Made by a program: the position numbers and the translations under genes
Notes under the pieces: generated by a model
What the model saw: only the letters and a program-made list of their open reading frames with translations
Databases searched by the model: none
What the model was told of the DNA's origin: nothing
Assembly: GCA_963693315.1 (NCBI GenBank)
Contig: OY856187.1
Span: 379,911,306 to 379,975,305 of the forward strand
Reading direction: 5' to 3'
Length of the DNA stretch: 64,000 nucleotides
Origin: Diogma glabrata
Taxonomy: Eukaryota; Arthropoda; Insecta; Diptera; Cylindrotomidae
Part shown: piece by piece, positions 23,069 to 33,712 of the stretch
How the letters are laid out: every line of letters starts with the position of its first letter
Numbering within the stretch: the stretch's first letter is position 1

Positions 23069-24047
23069 AATTAAACAAACAATATTGATTATAACGAATT
23101 GTTTTTAGAAAAGTTGATGTTATTTCAAAATAAAGAATAATGAAATTTTTATTCTATTTGTCTTTCATTTCATACTTTGTTTAATATCCTAATCGCTTGA
23201 AATATCATGCAGGACAACGTCTGTCGGAATGATGTCTCTGATAAGTATAAGTTCAATCCCCACCCGACAATAATTACTTATTGTCGGGAATATTACTTTC
23301 AACAATTACTTTAAGCTTAATCAATCACAAAACTCCAAAAAATTAATATTCCCATAATGTTGTCTATATATGGCAATATATTGACCATGTGTCAGATATT
23401 AGTTTCGCATTGATTTGCAACAACCAATAATTACTACAATGACTCAGAATGTTGACTAAATAGAAATATTTCTCATCCTATGAATTCACACGTAGTACTG
23501 CCTAGAAGTTTAATACAAAACTCCAAAATAAAATTTTAATCCTTTTTGCATCATTATCTTCTATTTATAAAAATTAATGTGTGTATGTTTAAAATTTGTA
23601 AATGTGTTTGTATTCACCTTCATTGAATGTATTGTCACTATTCTAACTGCCCTTGCTGACCATTGAATGACATCACGATTACAATTGTTTTGTAACTTTT
23701 TTAATAACCTACCAGTAAAGAAAACGTATATTAAACGGCATAAACACTGTGAACATTTTTGAATCTATATTTGTTCCGTATAATGTTCAATATAGAGACA
23801 CACCTGAAACCTTACACATCTGAAAACTTATATGATCGCGTATTTTTATATATCCTTTGTTTTATATATAATACTAATTTTTTATATTTTGCTGATCAAG
23901 TAGAGTGCTGATCCTTTTACATTCATATTTAAAAAAAAAGTAGAAAATCATTTCTCATTACTGCTCTTTGAAATTATTGCTACTACGTCAACAAAATGTA
24001 TACACAAAAGCTTTATTTATAGGTGTAGCAGAGCACGCCGGGTCCCG
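23069..24047. other. Helitron 3' non-coding region
   Basis: No gene. AT-rich sequence inside the Helitron between the helicase remnant and the CTAG terminus. Confidence 0.6.
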
Positions 24048-24604
24048 CTAGTTTATATATATATTTAGAATTTTGAAAAAAGTTTTATATTTTGATTTTG
24101 TAAGAATTTTTAGAATATTTTTAGAATTTTCAAAAAATTTTAAATTTTTGATTTTGTTATAATTTTTGGAATTTTGAAAAAAGTTTTATATTTTGATTTT
24201 GTAATTTTTGCAATATTATTAGAATTTTGGAAAAGTTTAAATTTTTAAGATTTAGAAAAAGCTTAAATATTTGATTTTATTCTAATTTTTGGAATGTTTT
24301 TGGAATTTTGAAAAAGTTTGATTTTATTTAATTTAACAATATTTTTGGAATTTTGATTATAATTTTCCGGCAACGTATTGATGTTTTGTATTAGTTTTGT
24401 AATAAATTTTTAAACAGAGATAAAAAAATACTTTTAGTTTAACAAAAAAGCTATGTTTGATATACATCGCTGCCCAAAACTAAAAACCATGTCCTCAAAA
24501 AAGTTTTTTGCCGAAAACTATATCAAAATCCTTAAACCAGACCGAAGTCGTGATATCTCAGAGCTGTGAGATTTCAGCCCCTCCATATCCTTTAAATTGT
24601 ATTC

Positions 24605-24914
24605 TTGAAAACATATTACGAAAATTTTCGCAATGAAATGTTACTAAAATTTTGGTAATGGTTTTTGCGTTTCTTATTTCATTTTCGTAATCATTACATT
24701 ACATGAAAAAAATTCTCAAATTTAAATTTTTCATGAATAAGAATTGGATAGTTATAATAATTTAAATTCAAGATTTTATTAACATTTTTTATCTATACGA
24801 TAGCAATTAATCTAACCATTTTGTAGTTTAGAATTATAAGTCACTAGAACTGAATGCATTAATTTGAGTTGAATAAACAATTACTTTGTAAAGTGAAAGA
24901 TCCATAGGAATCTT
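24605..24914. other. AT-rich spacer
   Basis: Nothing recognised. Confidence 0.4.
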
Positions 24915-25009
24915 TTATCCCAATTCCTCTGGGATCGAACCGGCGTCGTTCTGATCAAAGTTTATGGTTAACCATTTAACGCACTCGACCAGCGACTAGT
25001 TGGGATTTG
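24915..25009 (-). repeat. tRNA-like SINE fragment
   Basis: On the minus strand there is an A-box-like TGGTCGAGTGCG and a B-box-like GGTTCGATCCC, 40-odd bases apart, inside a 7-bp closing stem (ATCCCAA/TTGGGAT). ATGGATCT occurs just outside on both sides (near 24899 and 25028) and may be a target duplication. The T and D arms do not pair fully, so this is a tRNA-derived SINE or tRNA pseudogene, not a working tRNA. Confidence 0.5.
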
Positions 25010-27395
25010 TCTACCATATTCGTAGATCCATAATGTCGTCTTGTAAGGAAAATAAATCGTCTTGTAAGGAAAATGATAAAATTGTAAAAAAATACGATAT
25101 TCCATCGTGGTTTTAGTTATAGTGATGGGTTTGCAATAAATTCAATCGTAACCTAAATAAATAACTGTTTATATTGGTAATAAACCTGGTAATAACAAAA
25201 AAAAATTGATTCGACCGTCGAGTTGAGTAGTTGTTTTTTTTTTGGTCTTAGAATTAGAACATTAAATAATTCATTCAATATTCAATATTCAATTCAATAA
25301 TTCATTAACATTAAATAATTGCAACAACATTGTTATTTATAATCTGTATTACTATTTGTGTGATTATTCTTATGCAACAATCACCCGGACCAGAGGCGCA
25401 ACATTATTATTGTTATTGTGATAAATAGATCTAGTCTTGAATTATTTAGTATGATCGGTTGAGTTAACGTGGACATGAGGAGTTGAATCCTATGCAATCA
25501 TGAGGTGATTCAAACTTTTTTTTAATCTTTTTTAAATGTAATGTTGTGGTTATATTGGTGAGTGTGATGAACTCGGTTTCTTCGGCCGTTGGGGTCGTCA
25601 GAGTCCCCGCTTTTTATTTTCGCTTACTTATTTCCGTTTATACAATTGGTTGGTTATTTGGATGCATATATGATTATTTGTATTGAAGGGAGCGGATATT
25701 ACTTCTCGGACCCACATGGCGGAAGCTCGCTGGAAAAAAATCTAGATTGGAATGCAGTCCGCCGATTGCTTCTTTTTAGTGACATCACTAACAGGTCCAG
25801 TGTTCATTACAAGATCGGCAATATTTTTAACTGATATAACAAAAGAGGTTTTTGTAATCAGATAGCATACATAAATTAACTGTAGCATTTATCCCCAAAA
25901 ACCAGTAGGTTTATATGGTAAGGTAAAAGCGTAAGTTTTGTATCCATTAACGGTGGCGATTATAGGTCTTGCTATCTTTAATCGCCTATTCATTTATTTA
26001 AAGCCACTAGTAGTGCAAGACACAAACTCACCTTAACTTACGATCGACTCGCTTCCACCTTTCTTACTTCATAAAAACTATTACCGAGAGGCAAGGTGGA
26101 TCGAGGTGTTAAGCGTGTTCCTTTGCCAATGACCTCATTATATTAGTTACACTATCCATGATTGTTTTAATCTGCTCGTGGATTCCAAGTACGTTGCTCA
26201 GTGTTGAGTGATTTATTTAGAATTGTCATGTTCACAAAGTCCTGGGCATCTTCTTCTAGTTCACCTTCTGTGCAACAGTTCAGTTGTCTTTATAGTTTTT
26301 TTTTCATAAGTGCTAACTACTGCAAGGCCAGAGCAGCCTAGTTACATAATCTGCGCCGGGACTTAGTTTTCATTGGTTTGAAACCTTCTCAAGGTGTGGG
26401 TCGTTCCCACGAATTGTTCTCTCCTTGCTCGCATGTTTAGTAATTCCAAAAAACAATTACTTTGTTAATTTCGATGTCTTATGACATTATATCTATTTCC
26501 AACACAATAATCTATGTTTCCTTTTCACATATTATGCAAAAACATCATTAAGTTAAGTATATTAAAAATTTTTTAAGTTTTGTAAATTTTACAAAAAAAA
26601 ATAATTTGAACTTCGTGATTAAAACAAATTTCAAAGAATCTCTTAAAGATTGAATCTAAATCTAAATTTTCTTAGTGTTAGTGATGTAGGCATGGTTACA
26701 AAAATTTCATTTTTCGACTTATCCTACTCGGATCCTTAGCATGAATAGTTAGTGCATTAACTCAACTACCCTTAAATCATTAATTGTTCATGATTTAACC
26801 GTAGGAAAAGCGATCGGCGTTAACAAACTTTTCAGAGTTCTATTATTGTTCAGACTAGACAATAACGGACAAATTTTGGTCGGACAAGGTTACCCTAGTG
26901 TTCTAAAACAAATTTCCAACCCTCACAGTCAAAAAAAAATTTACAAGATCCCGGGCAGTCGGCATTTTCCGGAGCTTGACGAACGAAAAAGCGGCCGAAT
27001 CGAAAAAAATGGTAGAACAAAAGTTTTCGGACTCGTCAAGGACAGGCGCCTCACGAAGTATAAAATATGTGGTATCATCACACGAAATCGACGCCGGTCC
27101 AAGGACTATAACATAAATTCCTCTATAAAATTTAAGACCAATCGCTTCATGGTAAAATTTCGTTTTCAAAATTTAACTTACAAAAAAAGTGCGTAAAAAT
27201 GGGGTTTTTTCGTATTTAATCTTAAAAAATATGACGAACTGCTTGAAAAATATAGCAAAAAGGTTGCACTTTTCTCCTTATAATATCATTTTATTCGCCC
27301 ATAAATATGGGTATTTTAGTTTTTCCATGTAAACTACATAAGCCAGACCCCATGACCTGACAATTTAAAAATTATAATTCAAAATTAATCAGAGT
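25010..27395. other. intergenic sequence, no gene recognised
   Basis: AT-rich with simple repeats at 25255-25320 (attcaatattcaat). A frame at 25589-25834 (plus) contains YYFSDPHGGSSLEKNLDW, vaguely like a transposon-borne protease segment, but it is short and unsupported. A frame at 26846-27196 is basic and not recognised. Confidence 0.4.
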
Positions 27396-27665
27396 ATATT
27401 AGGGCTGGGCGATATTAAATAGGTATAGAAAATATTGAATATATAGCAAATATAGACAAATATATAGCAAATATAGACAAATATATAGCAAATATCGATA
27501 ACTATCGATATGTATCGAAATATACCCGTAAGTATCGATATATCGATATTAACAACCGATATATCGATTTATCCATGCTTATCGATTTGACGATATTTAT
27601 CGATATATCGGTATGTATCGATATATCGGTTTTATCGATGTCGATATTTTTGATAACTTTTTCGG
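27396..27665. repeat. TATCGATA-rich repeat
   Basis: After agggctgggcgatattaaat, the sequence is a degenerate array of tatatcgatatatcgat-like units with many ATCGAT palindromes, several being exact TATCGATA. The left half is a looser tatagcaaatatagacaaa array. Known: TATCGATA is the DRE core bound by DREF in flies; here the array looks like a simple repeat. Confidence 0.75.
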
Positions 27666-27799
27666 CCAGTCTTGATGCTGATGGTGATGCCAAAAGATAA
27701 TCGGTTTCTTCCCATTTAAATTATGTTTAATAAAGTTTTGTCAAAATCACGACTGTGTACGACTTAGGCAAAATATAACACCTCACAGGGAGCAGTCAA

Positions 27800-29465
27800 G
27801 AAGTCTCTAAGTGAGAAAGAGTTTAACAGCACAACAACTGACTGGATGTGTGACATGCGCTGAATTAGAGTAGCAGAAACTAAGGCTAGTGATCGTAAAA
27901 TCAGCTTTGGTACCACTAGGGTCTGTCTGCAAGTCGGTGTCTTATTATCTCTTATGAGACCTCACATGGTAGTGGTGGATGAAATTCTGGTTGTATTAAG
28001 TAATCAGGGCATTAAATGTCCTTGGTATATGCGGCTAAAATTGTGATTATTGCCAGAGGTAAGTTTGAAGAAAATTCAATCTGAGTAAAATTATGTTAGT
28101 TCCATTCACCAGGAAAAGAAAAATTAGCACGAAACTCATCATCATGAAGGATTCCTTAATTGAATCTGCACAGGAGACTAAAATGGGAGTAATTCTCGAT
28201 AGCATACTCCTGTGGAGAAACCACATGGAAGCAGTGGTAAGCAAAGCCATTAGAGCTCTGATGTATGCAAAAACCATAAACATAAGGGGTGCAAATATGC
28301 GGGTAAAACATGTGGGTGTGGTCCAACTACCCTAAGGTGAATGTATACCACACTGAAAAAAACATGTCCTATTTCCAATCGAAATGCAATTGTCTCAACC
28401 TCACCGTGCGGTCACATATGGCGAATCAAACTACGAAATTGCTTCAACAACTCTACAATTATAAATCGATGAAGTTGAGACAATCACACGAAATATTTAT
28501 GTGAAAATAAAATATAGTTCAATTAATCTCAAATACTTAAACTTTGATATGAAAAATTCATGATATAAGGCCAGCGAAATTTTTTTTCAGGGAATTAGTT
28601 ATTATCTTTATTCAACTACTGTTGTATTGGATATAACACTTTATGTTTTAAATAAACCTCATTCTGTTGTTAGGAATATGTTATCGTGTAGCTGTCTCAA
28701 TCACAGTGAAATTGTTTGCAAATAATTTTTCTTTGCATGAATAATCAACTGCCAACTTCGACATGCGGTTGTCATGAACTTCAATTTTTTTTTCAGTGCA
28801 CGATAGTGAAACTAGCCATTACTTATGAAGTAGTCACATGGAACAAAAAAGCTCAGTTTAACGCTGGAAAGACAAAACTGGAAAAGATGCAGAGGCTGGT
28901 CTGTATCTGCATCACGAAGGCAATGAGAGCATGTCCTACCACGTCAATGGACATGCTGTTAGGACTTGTTCCACTCTACTTGCAGGTTAAGAGCGTAGCC
29001 AGGGAAACCATAGTTCGATAGAAAATATACATCGCAGTTGTGTATAAAAGCGGAGTCAAGCAGTGAATCCACTTCGTACCATCTGAGTAACGATGTAATA
29101 AAATGCTACGCGGATGGTTCAAAGACCGAGAAAGAAGTGGGTGCATGAGTGTTTGGATTAAAGATAAAATACTTTGAGCCCATGGCACCAACCTATGCGT
29201 CTTTCAGGCCGAAACATGGGCTACTGAATGGTGGGCAGAATGCAGCCTAGGAAGAAAATATAAGAACAAGAGAATTGCCATTTTCTTTGTTTGTTGTAAC
29301 AGCAAAGCAGCAGTTAATGCATTAGGCTCATACAACATCACATCTAAAACTGTTGGAGCTAAACAAACTTGGAAATAGTAACAAAGTTACAGTTTACTGC
29401 ATATCTGGTCATGCGCGTATCCCTGGTAATATAAAATACGACATATTGCCAAGGCGAGGTACTTT
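27800..29465 (+). pseudogene. RNase H-bearing non-LTR retrotransposon (I/R1/LOA-like), decayed
   Basis: Seen: reverse transcriptase residues VVVDEILVVLSNQGIKCP at about 27970-28025, where the expected GYADD has become WYMRL; NRKRK-like LVPFTRKRKI; MGVILDSILLWRNHMEAVVS; then, past an inserted MITE, TIVKLAITYEVVTW, LEKMQRLVCICITKAMR and LLGLVPLYLQV. Downstream, in shifting frames, CYADGSKTEKEVGA, LLELNKLGNSNKVTVY and ISGHARIPGNIKYDILPRRG match an RNase H domain. The order RT, thumb, RNase H is that of I/R1/LOA-type ORF2. Multiple stops and frameshifts; the 5' part with the endonuclease is missing, and homology ends abruptly at about 29465. Confidence 0.8.
28351..28798. mobile_element. MITE with CACTGAAAAAAA ends
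   Basis: It starts CACTGAAAAAAACATG and ends TTTTTTTTTCAGTG. It interrupts the retrotransposon reading frame: codons before it (VNVY) continue directly into TIVKLAITYEVV after it. Inside is a second inverted pair, attgtctcaac near 28391 and gttgagacaat near 28475. No coding capacity. Confidence 0.75.
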
Positions 29466-30456
29466 AAGGGGGATATGGTTTTAATGAAGAAAAAAAAGCA
29501 TATTTTGTGATTTTTTTGCGGCGACATGAATAATATAATTTTATTAAATTTAATTACATATTATTGTACAACTTTTGAAGTATGTCAGAAAAAAATTTCA
29601 ATATAAAATATTGATAAATAAGCCGGTGACGTTGAATCTCCAGAGGAGCCATGAAAAAAAGTGGTTTTGCGGTGAACATTATAACTCGTTACCGGATCAT
29701 ATGAAACAAAAAAATTGATATGCGTTTTAAAGGTGATGTATTTCTCGAGGTAATCAGGAAGTGCTTTTTTATTTTTTTTTTCTATATTTTGCAGCACTTG
29801 GAAGTGAAAAACGCGATTTTAGCTAAAAAAAATCGCGTTTAATTTGTTATCAAAAAATAGAAAAAAATAAAAAAAAAAAACTCTTCCTGATTACTTGTTG
29901 ATTTATGTGAAGAATTAATGTTCAAATTTTCAAAAGGATCAATAGATTTTGAGATCTAATGTTCACGAACTTCAAAAATGACGTTTTCGGGAAAATTGGG
30001 TCAAACGGCAACCCTGTTGAAACGCTGTAACTCCGTTAGTTTTACTCCGATTGACTTAAAATTTGTATACAATATTCTTGACATACTGTTCATTCAGAAA
30101 AATAATTAAAAAAAAAATGCAAAAAAAATTATTTTAAAACCATGACAAACCGGAAGTTAGGATACAGAACTGTTGTAAACTGTCATTAAAGTCTTCATCT
30201 TTTTTCAAAGTGCCATTGAAATTGATAAATGAATGAAATCTGTATGCTCCCAACAAACTTTAAAAACCAAGTGTGAAAAGTCAGCAGTTGTTTGGTAGAC
30301 CCCTCGCCACTTTGATTAATGTGTCCCAAAAGATGATAATTATCTTCTTACACTAATTGAAACCTTTTCCATAAGTTTTGTCATAATCACTTCATTATTG
30401 TAGGCTGTAGTGTGCATAAAGATACTGAAAAAACTGCCTCTCTCTCTCTCTGGCGT

Positions 30457-33441
30457 TTACATCCCATGAAGGGATTTTGCAGTCTGTGCCACCTTCTTCC
30501 AATCATCTCGTTCCATGACCAGTTGACCCCAGTTTCGACATCCTATATCACGAAGGTCTTGGATGATGTCATCACGCCAGCGTTGTCTAGGTCTTCCTCT
30601 TCGACGAACACCAGCTGGTTGTTGTTGGGACGCTTTTTTAATCATTCTATCTAATGGTGCCCTTTCTACATGACCAAACCATCTAATCCGGTTAGATTTA
30701 ATGAATCCGATTACATCGCAGCCTCCAAGAAGCTGTCTGATTTCATGATTCATTCGGATTCTATACTGATTTTCAGCAACTTTACATGGACCATAAATTG
30801 TTCGTATGACTTTCCTCTCGAATGTTGATAAGATTCTACAATCGGAGGAAGTCAGTGTCCAGCTTTCGCTTCCAAAGGTAAGCACAGGTCGAATTAATGC
30901 TTTGTAAAGTGTGAGTTTGCACGACTGCGAAAGATGTTTAGATCGCAAAAGTTTTGAGTATGCGTAGAAAACTCTGTATGCGGCTGAGACACGAGCTTTA
31001 ATATCTGCGTGCATGTCATTTGACGATGTTATTACAGACCCGAGGTATTTGAAGTTTTCTACACGTTCCACTTCATAGTCGCCAGTATTCAGATTGCCGG
31101 GAGGTATATTCCTGGATGTTGTTAAAAGTTTAGTCTTGCCGGTGTTAATGCATAATCCAAGTCGTTTAGCATTTCTTTCAAGCCGAGAGAGACTATCCTT
31201 GATATCGCTTGTTCTACGTCCGAGAAGCACAATATCATCTGCATAGCCAAGAATTTGACTAGTTTTGTTAAATATACAGTTTTGTGTCTCAATGCGGCTT
31301 TTTCTAATCGCGTACTCAAGCGCCAAATTAAATAGTACGGGTGCGAGTGCATCACCTTGTCGAACACCTGATGTTATATCAAAAGAGTCAGAAACTGACC
31401 CTTCGATTACTATTCTACAGTTTGATCCCGATGTTGTGAGTTTGCACAGAGAAACAAGTTTCTCTGGAATACCAAGGCATATGAGTGCAGACCAGAGGTT
31501 GTCGCGGATGATGCTATCATATGCTTGCTGGAAATCAACGTAGAGCTGGTGAATGCTGATGTTGTACTCCCAACATTTTTCCAGAATCATCCTTAAGGTA
31601 AAACATTGATCTGTGGTTGAACGGTTGGGACGAAAACCACACTGATAGTCGCCGATGATAGATTCGGCAAACGGGATGAGCCGAGCGAGTACGACATTAG
31701 CTAGTATTTTATATGCAGTGTTCAACAGTGCGATTCCACGATAATTTGCACACTTTAGGCGGTCACCTTTTTTATGTAGCGGAACAATGAGAGCTGTTTT
31801 CCATTCAGCAGGTAGTTCTTCTTGGTCCCAGATTGCAAGAATCAGATCATATATACGTGAGACCAGAGCTGCTCCTCCATTCTTAAGTAGTTCTGCAGGG
31901 ATTCCATCGATACCTGGTGATTTGCCATTTTTTAATTTTTTGATGGCAGCTTCCACTTCTTCTATTGTTGGGTAAGGGACAAAAATCTCCTCACTTGACG
32001 GAGCAATTGCTCGAATAGGATGAACTTCGTTCGTCCTATTCAGTAGGTCTTGAAAGTGGGATCGCCATACTTCCAGCACATCACGTTCACTTGTTGTAAG
32101 CTCGTTGTTTCCATTTTTGATGGCTGTAGATCTTGGGTGGAAATCTTTGGTCAGATTCCGCGCATTGGCAAAACACTCTTTCGAATTTCCATTAGCCGCA
32201 TGTTGGTTGATGTTTTCGATACAGCTCTTCATGTGTTCGCGTTTCTTTTTCCGTAGGAGTTTTGCTGAGGCTTTTCTGGCGCATAGATAATCAGTTTGGG
32301 AGCTTCGGGTGTTTCTTGTTAACCATTTTTCTCGCAGTTTTTGTTTGTGCTCAATGCTTTCGCGGCACTCGTCATCAAACCATTCGTTACTTGATTTCGG
32401 TGGTCGTTTTCCGATTGTAGTTTGTGCTGCGGATATGATGGTTGATTGAAGCGTTTGCCATTCTTCTTGTATGTTTAATGGCATCTCAGATGGGATGTCA
32501 TGCTCTTCTATGTTTTGCGTTACAATTTCCTGATATCTATTCAGTGTTTCCAGGTGTTTAAATGCTTCGACATTCCAGCGCACGGTCTTTTTTGCTTGCC
32601 TATTAAATGTAGATGATAATTTGCACTTATACTTAAAGATGACAAGCATATGATCGGTGTCCATATCAGCACCTCTGTATGATCGAACGTCAGTTACACT
32701 TGTAGAGTGTCTCTTAGAAATCATGACGTGATCGATTTGATTTTCAGTTCTTCCATCATTTGATTTCCACGTTGATTTGTGGATTCTCTTATGAGGAAAG
32801 AAAGTGCTAGATATTACTAGATCATACATCATAGCCAGTTCAGCTGTGCGAAAGCCGTTATTGTTACTAGCATGATGCAAGCTGTTAGGGCCGACATGTG
32901 TTTTAAGTTCTGCACTTCTACCAATTTGCGCATTGAAGTCACCTACCACGATTTTTATATCGTGCCGCGGGATGTTATTGATGACTTCTTCGAGTTCTAG
33001 AAAGAACAGGTCTTTAATGTCATCTGCTTTGTCTTCAGTAGGTGCATGAACATTGATGATCGTTACATTAAATTTTTGCGTGCGGATTCTCATTGTGCAT
33101 ATCCGCATATTAATTGGGCGAAAGTCGATAACATGTTGATTCACGCGACGATGTGTGAGAAAGCCAACTCCAAATTCTCCTCCGTTTTCATGACCGCAAT
33201 AGTAGAGAGTGTATCCCTTGGCTGTTTCGTGGATTCCACTCCCTGGCCATCTTAGTTCTTGTAACGCCACTATATCCAGTGTATAGCTATTGATTTGGTT
33301 TGTAAGTTTCAGTAGATCTCCTGGTCTTCTAAGGCTTAGCACGTTCCAGGTTCCCATTTTTAAATCGTAGTCCGGGTACAGTTTCCGAGGTCGTTCTAAT
33401 AATGAATCCGAGATAATCCGAGGCCTGTGTACAGAATTCAT
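30457..33441 (-). CDS. RTE-clade ORF2: AP-endonuclease and reverse transcriptase
   Basis: 994 codons from ATG at 33441, uninterrupted. The frame is open 15 codons further upstream but without ATG. Role: nicks target DNA and reverse-transcribes the element RNA at the nick. Seen: endonuclease at about residues 30-270 (MGTWNVLSL, QELRWPGSG, VVGDFNAQIG, NQIDHVMIS, DMDTDHMLV), then a basic linker; reverse transcriptase at about 500-770 (PLHKKGDRLKCANYRGIAL, YQCGFRPNRSTTDQ, VDFQQAYDSI, SGVRQGDALAPVLFNLALE, GYADDIVLLG with YADD at about 731, FKYLGSVI); C-terminus with NRIRWFGHVERAP and a basic RRRGRPRQRWRDD. Length and order fit RTE/BovB-type proteins. All catalytic residues I can check are present. 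Whether it is expressed is unknown. Confidence 0.95.
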   Translation of the reverse strand: MNSVHRPRIISDSLLERPRKLYPDYDLKMGTWNVLSLRRPGDLLKLTNQINSYTLDIVALQELRWPGSGIHETAKGYTLYYCGHENGGEFGVGFLTHRRVNQHVIDFRPINMRICTMRIRTQKFNVTIINVHAPTEDKADDIKDLFFLELEEVINNIPRHDIKIVVGDFNAQIGRSAELKTHVGPNSLHHASNNNGFRTAELAMMYDLVISSTFFPHKRIHKSTWKSNDGRTENQIDHVMISKRHSTSVTDVRSYRGADMDTDHMLVIFKYKCKLSSTFNRQAKKTVRWNVEAFKHLETLNRYQEIVTQNIEEHDIPSEMPLNIQEEWQTLQSTIISAAQTTIGKRPPKSSNEWFDDECRESIEHKQKLREKWLTRNTRSSQTDYLCARKASAKLLRKKKREHMKSCIENINQHAANGNSKECFANARNLTKDFHPRSTAIKNGNNELTTSERDVLEVWRSHFQDLLNRTNEVHPIRAIAPSSEEIFVPYPTIEEVEAAIKKLKNGKSPGIDGIPAELLKNGGAALVSRIYDLILAIWDQEELPAEWKTALIVPLHKKGDRLKCANYRGIALLNTAYKILANVVLARLIPFAESIIGDYQCGFRPNRSTTDQCFTLRMILEKCWEYNISIHQLYVDFQQAYDSIIRDNLWSALICLGIPEKLVSLCKLTTSGSNCRIVIEGSVSDSFDITSGVRQGDALAPVLFNLALEYAIRKSRIETQNCIFNKTSQILGYADDIVLLGRRTSDIKDSLSRLERNAKRLGLCINTGKTKLLTTSRNIPPGNLNTGDYEVERVENFKYLGSVITSSNDMHADIKARVSAAYRVFYAYSKLLRSKHLSQSCKLTLYKALIRPVLTFGSESWTLTSSDCRILSTFERKVIRTIYGPCKVAENQYRIRMNHEIRQLLGGCDVIGFIKSNRIRWFGHVERAPLDRMIKKASQQQPAGVRRRGRPRQRWRDDIIQDLRDIGCRNWGQLVMERDDWKKVAQTAKSLHGM

Positions 33442-33546
33442 GACAAGTAGTTTTTTACGGAAATGGGGTGTTAGCCCTTCGCCCAACCCAAATTTTCGTG
33501 AATGGGTTCGTTCTGCATCTTAAGGTCACCAGAAACAACCTTTTTA

Positions 33547-33712
33547 CATGTTTATATAGCGAGCCGCTTGATCCAAGACAGACACCCGCTACAAACCACC
33601 CCTAACATGGAGAACAGACGCTTGCTACACGTTTGTATAGCGAGCCGCTTGATCCAAGACAGACGCCCGCTCCAAGCCGCCCCTAACATGGAGAACAGAC
33701 GCTTGAGTTGCA
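33547..33712 (-). promoter_or_regulatory. tandem 5' units of the RTE element
   Basis: Two direct copies of about 82 bp (agcgagccgcttgatccaag, acagacgcccgctccaagcc, cctaacatggagaacagacg) lie upstream of the ORF and are much richer in GC than anything around. Tandem 5' units acting as internal promoters are known in several non-LTR elements; the promoter role here is inferred. Confidence 0.55.

Larger units (their letters stand above)
21684..24051 (+). mobile_element. Helitron, degenerate
   Basis: It starts TC at 21684 and ends CTAG at 24048-24051, inserted exactly between A (21683) and T (24052), the hallmark A^T target without duplication. The 3' end has cgccgggtcccgctag with a small CGGG-T-CCCG stem. 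It carries a 122-bp minisatellite at its 5' end and a decayed PIF1-type helicase tail. The Rep nuclease half and most of the helicase are missing, so it is non-autonomous. Confidence 0.85.
20587..24604 (-). mobile_element. family A element, copy 2, split by a Helitron
   Basis: Reverse complement of copy 1. It runs from ACTTCGGTCTGG at 20587-20598 to CCAGACCGAAGT at 24537-24548 plus about 55 bp of shared head sequence. The tail module at 20587-21010 includes a ggccggccggccggcc run (20722-20740) and the conserved tcgacgttttaggacctac. The minisatellite lies at 21290-21683 and 24052-24350, interrupted by the Helitron. With the Helitron removed the element is about 1.65 kb, shorter than copy 1, which has an internal duplication. 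Confidence 0.75.

Noticed and set aside
24915..25009. Functional tRNA gene
   Set aside because: Arms do not pair fully and spacing is off; kept as a SINE fragment.
25589..25834. 81-residue frame with YYFSDPHGGSS, thought of as a transposon cysteine protease segment
   Set aside because: Too short, no second motif, and the resemblance is weak.
26846..27196. 116-residue basic frame
   Set aside because: No recognisable family, no motif, and an equally long frame on the other strand.
30412..33255. Plus-strand frames across 30.4-33.3 kb
   Set aside because: Antisense shadows of the RTE ORF2.
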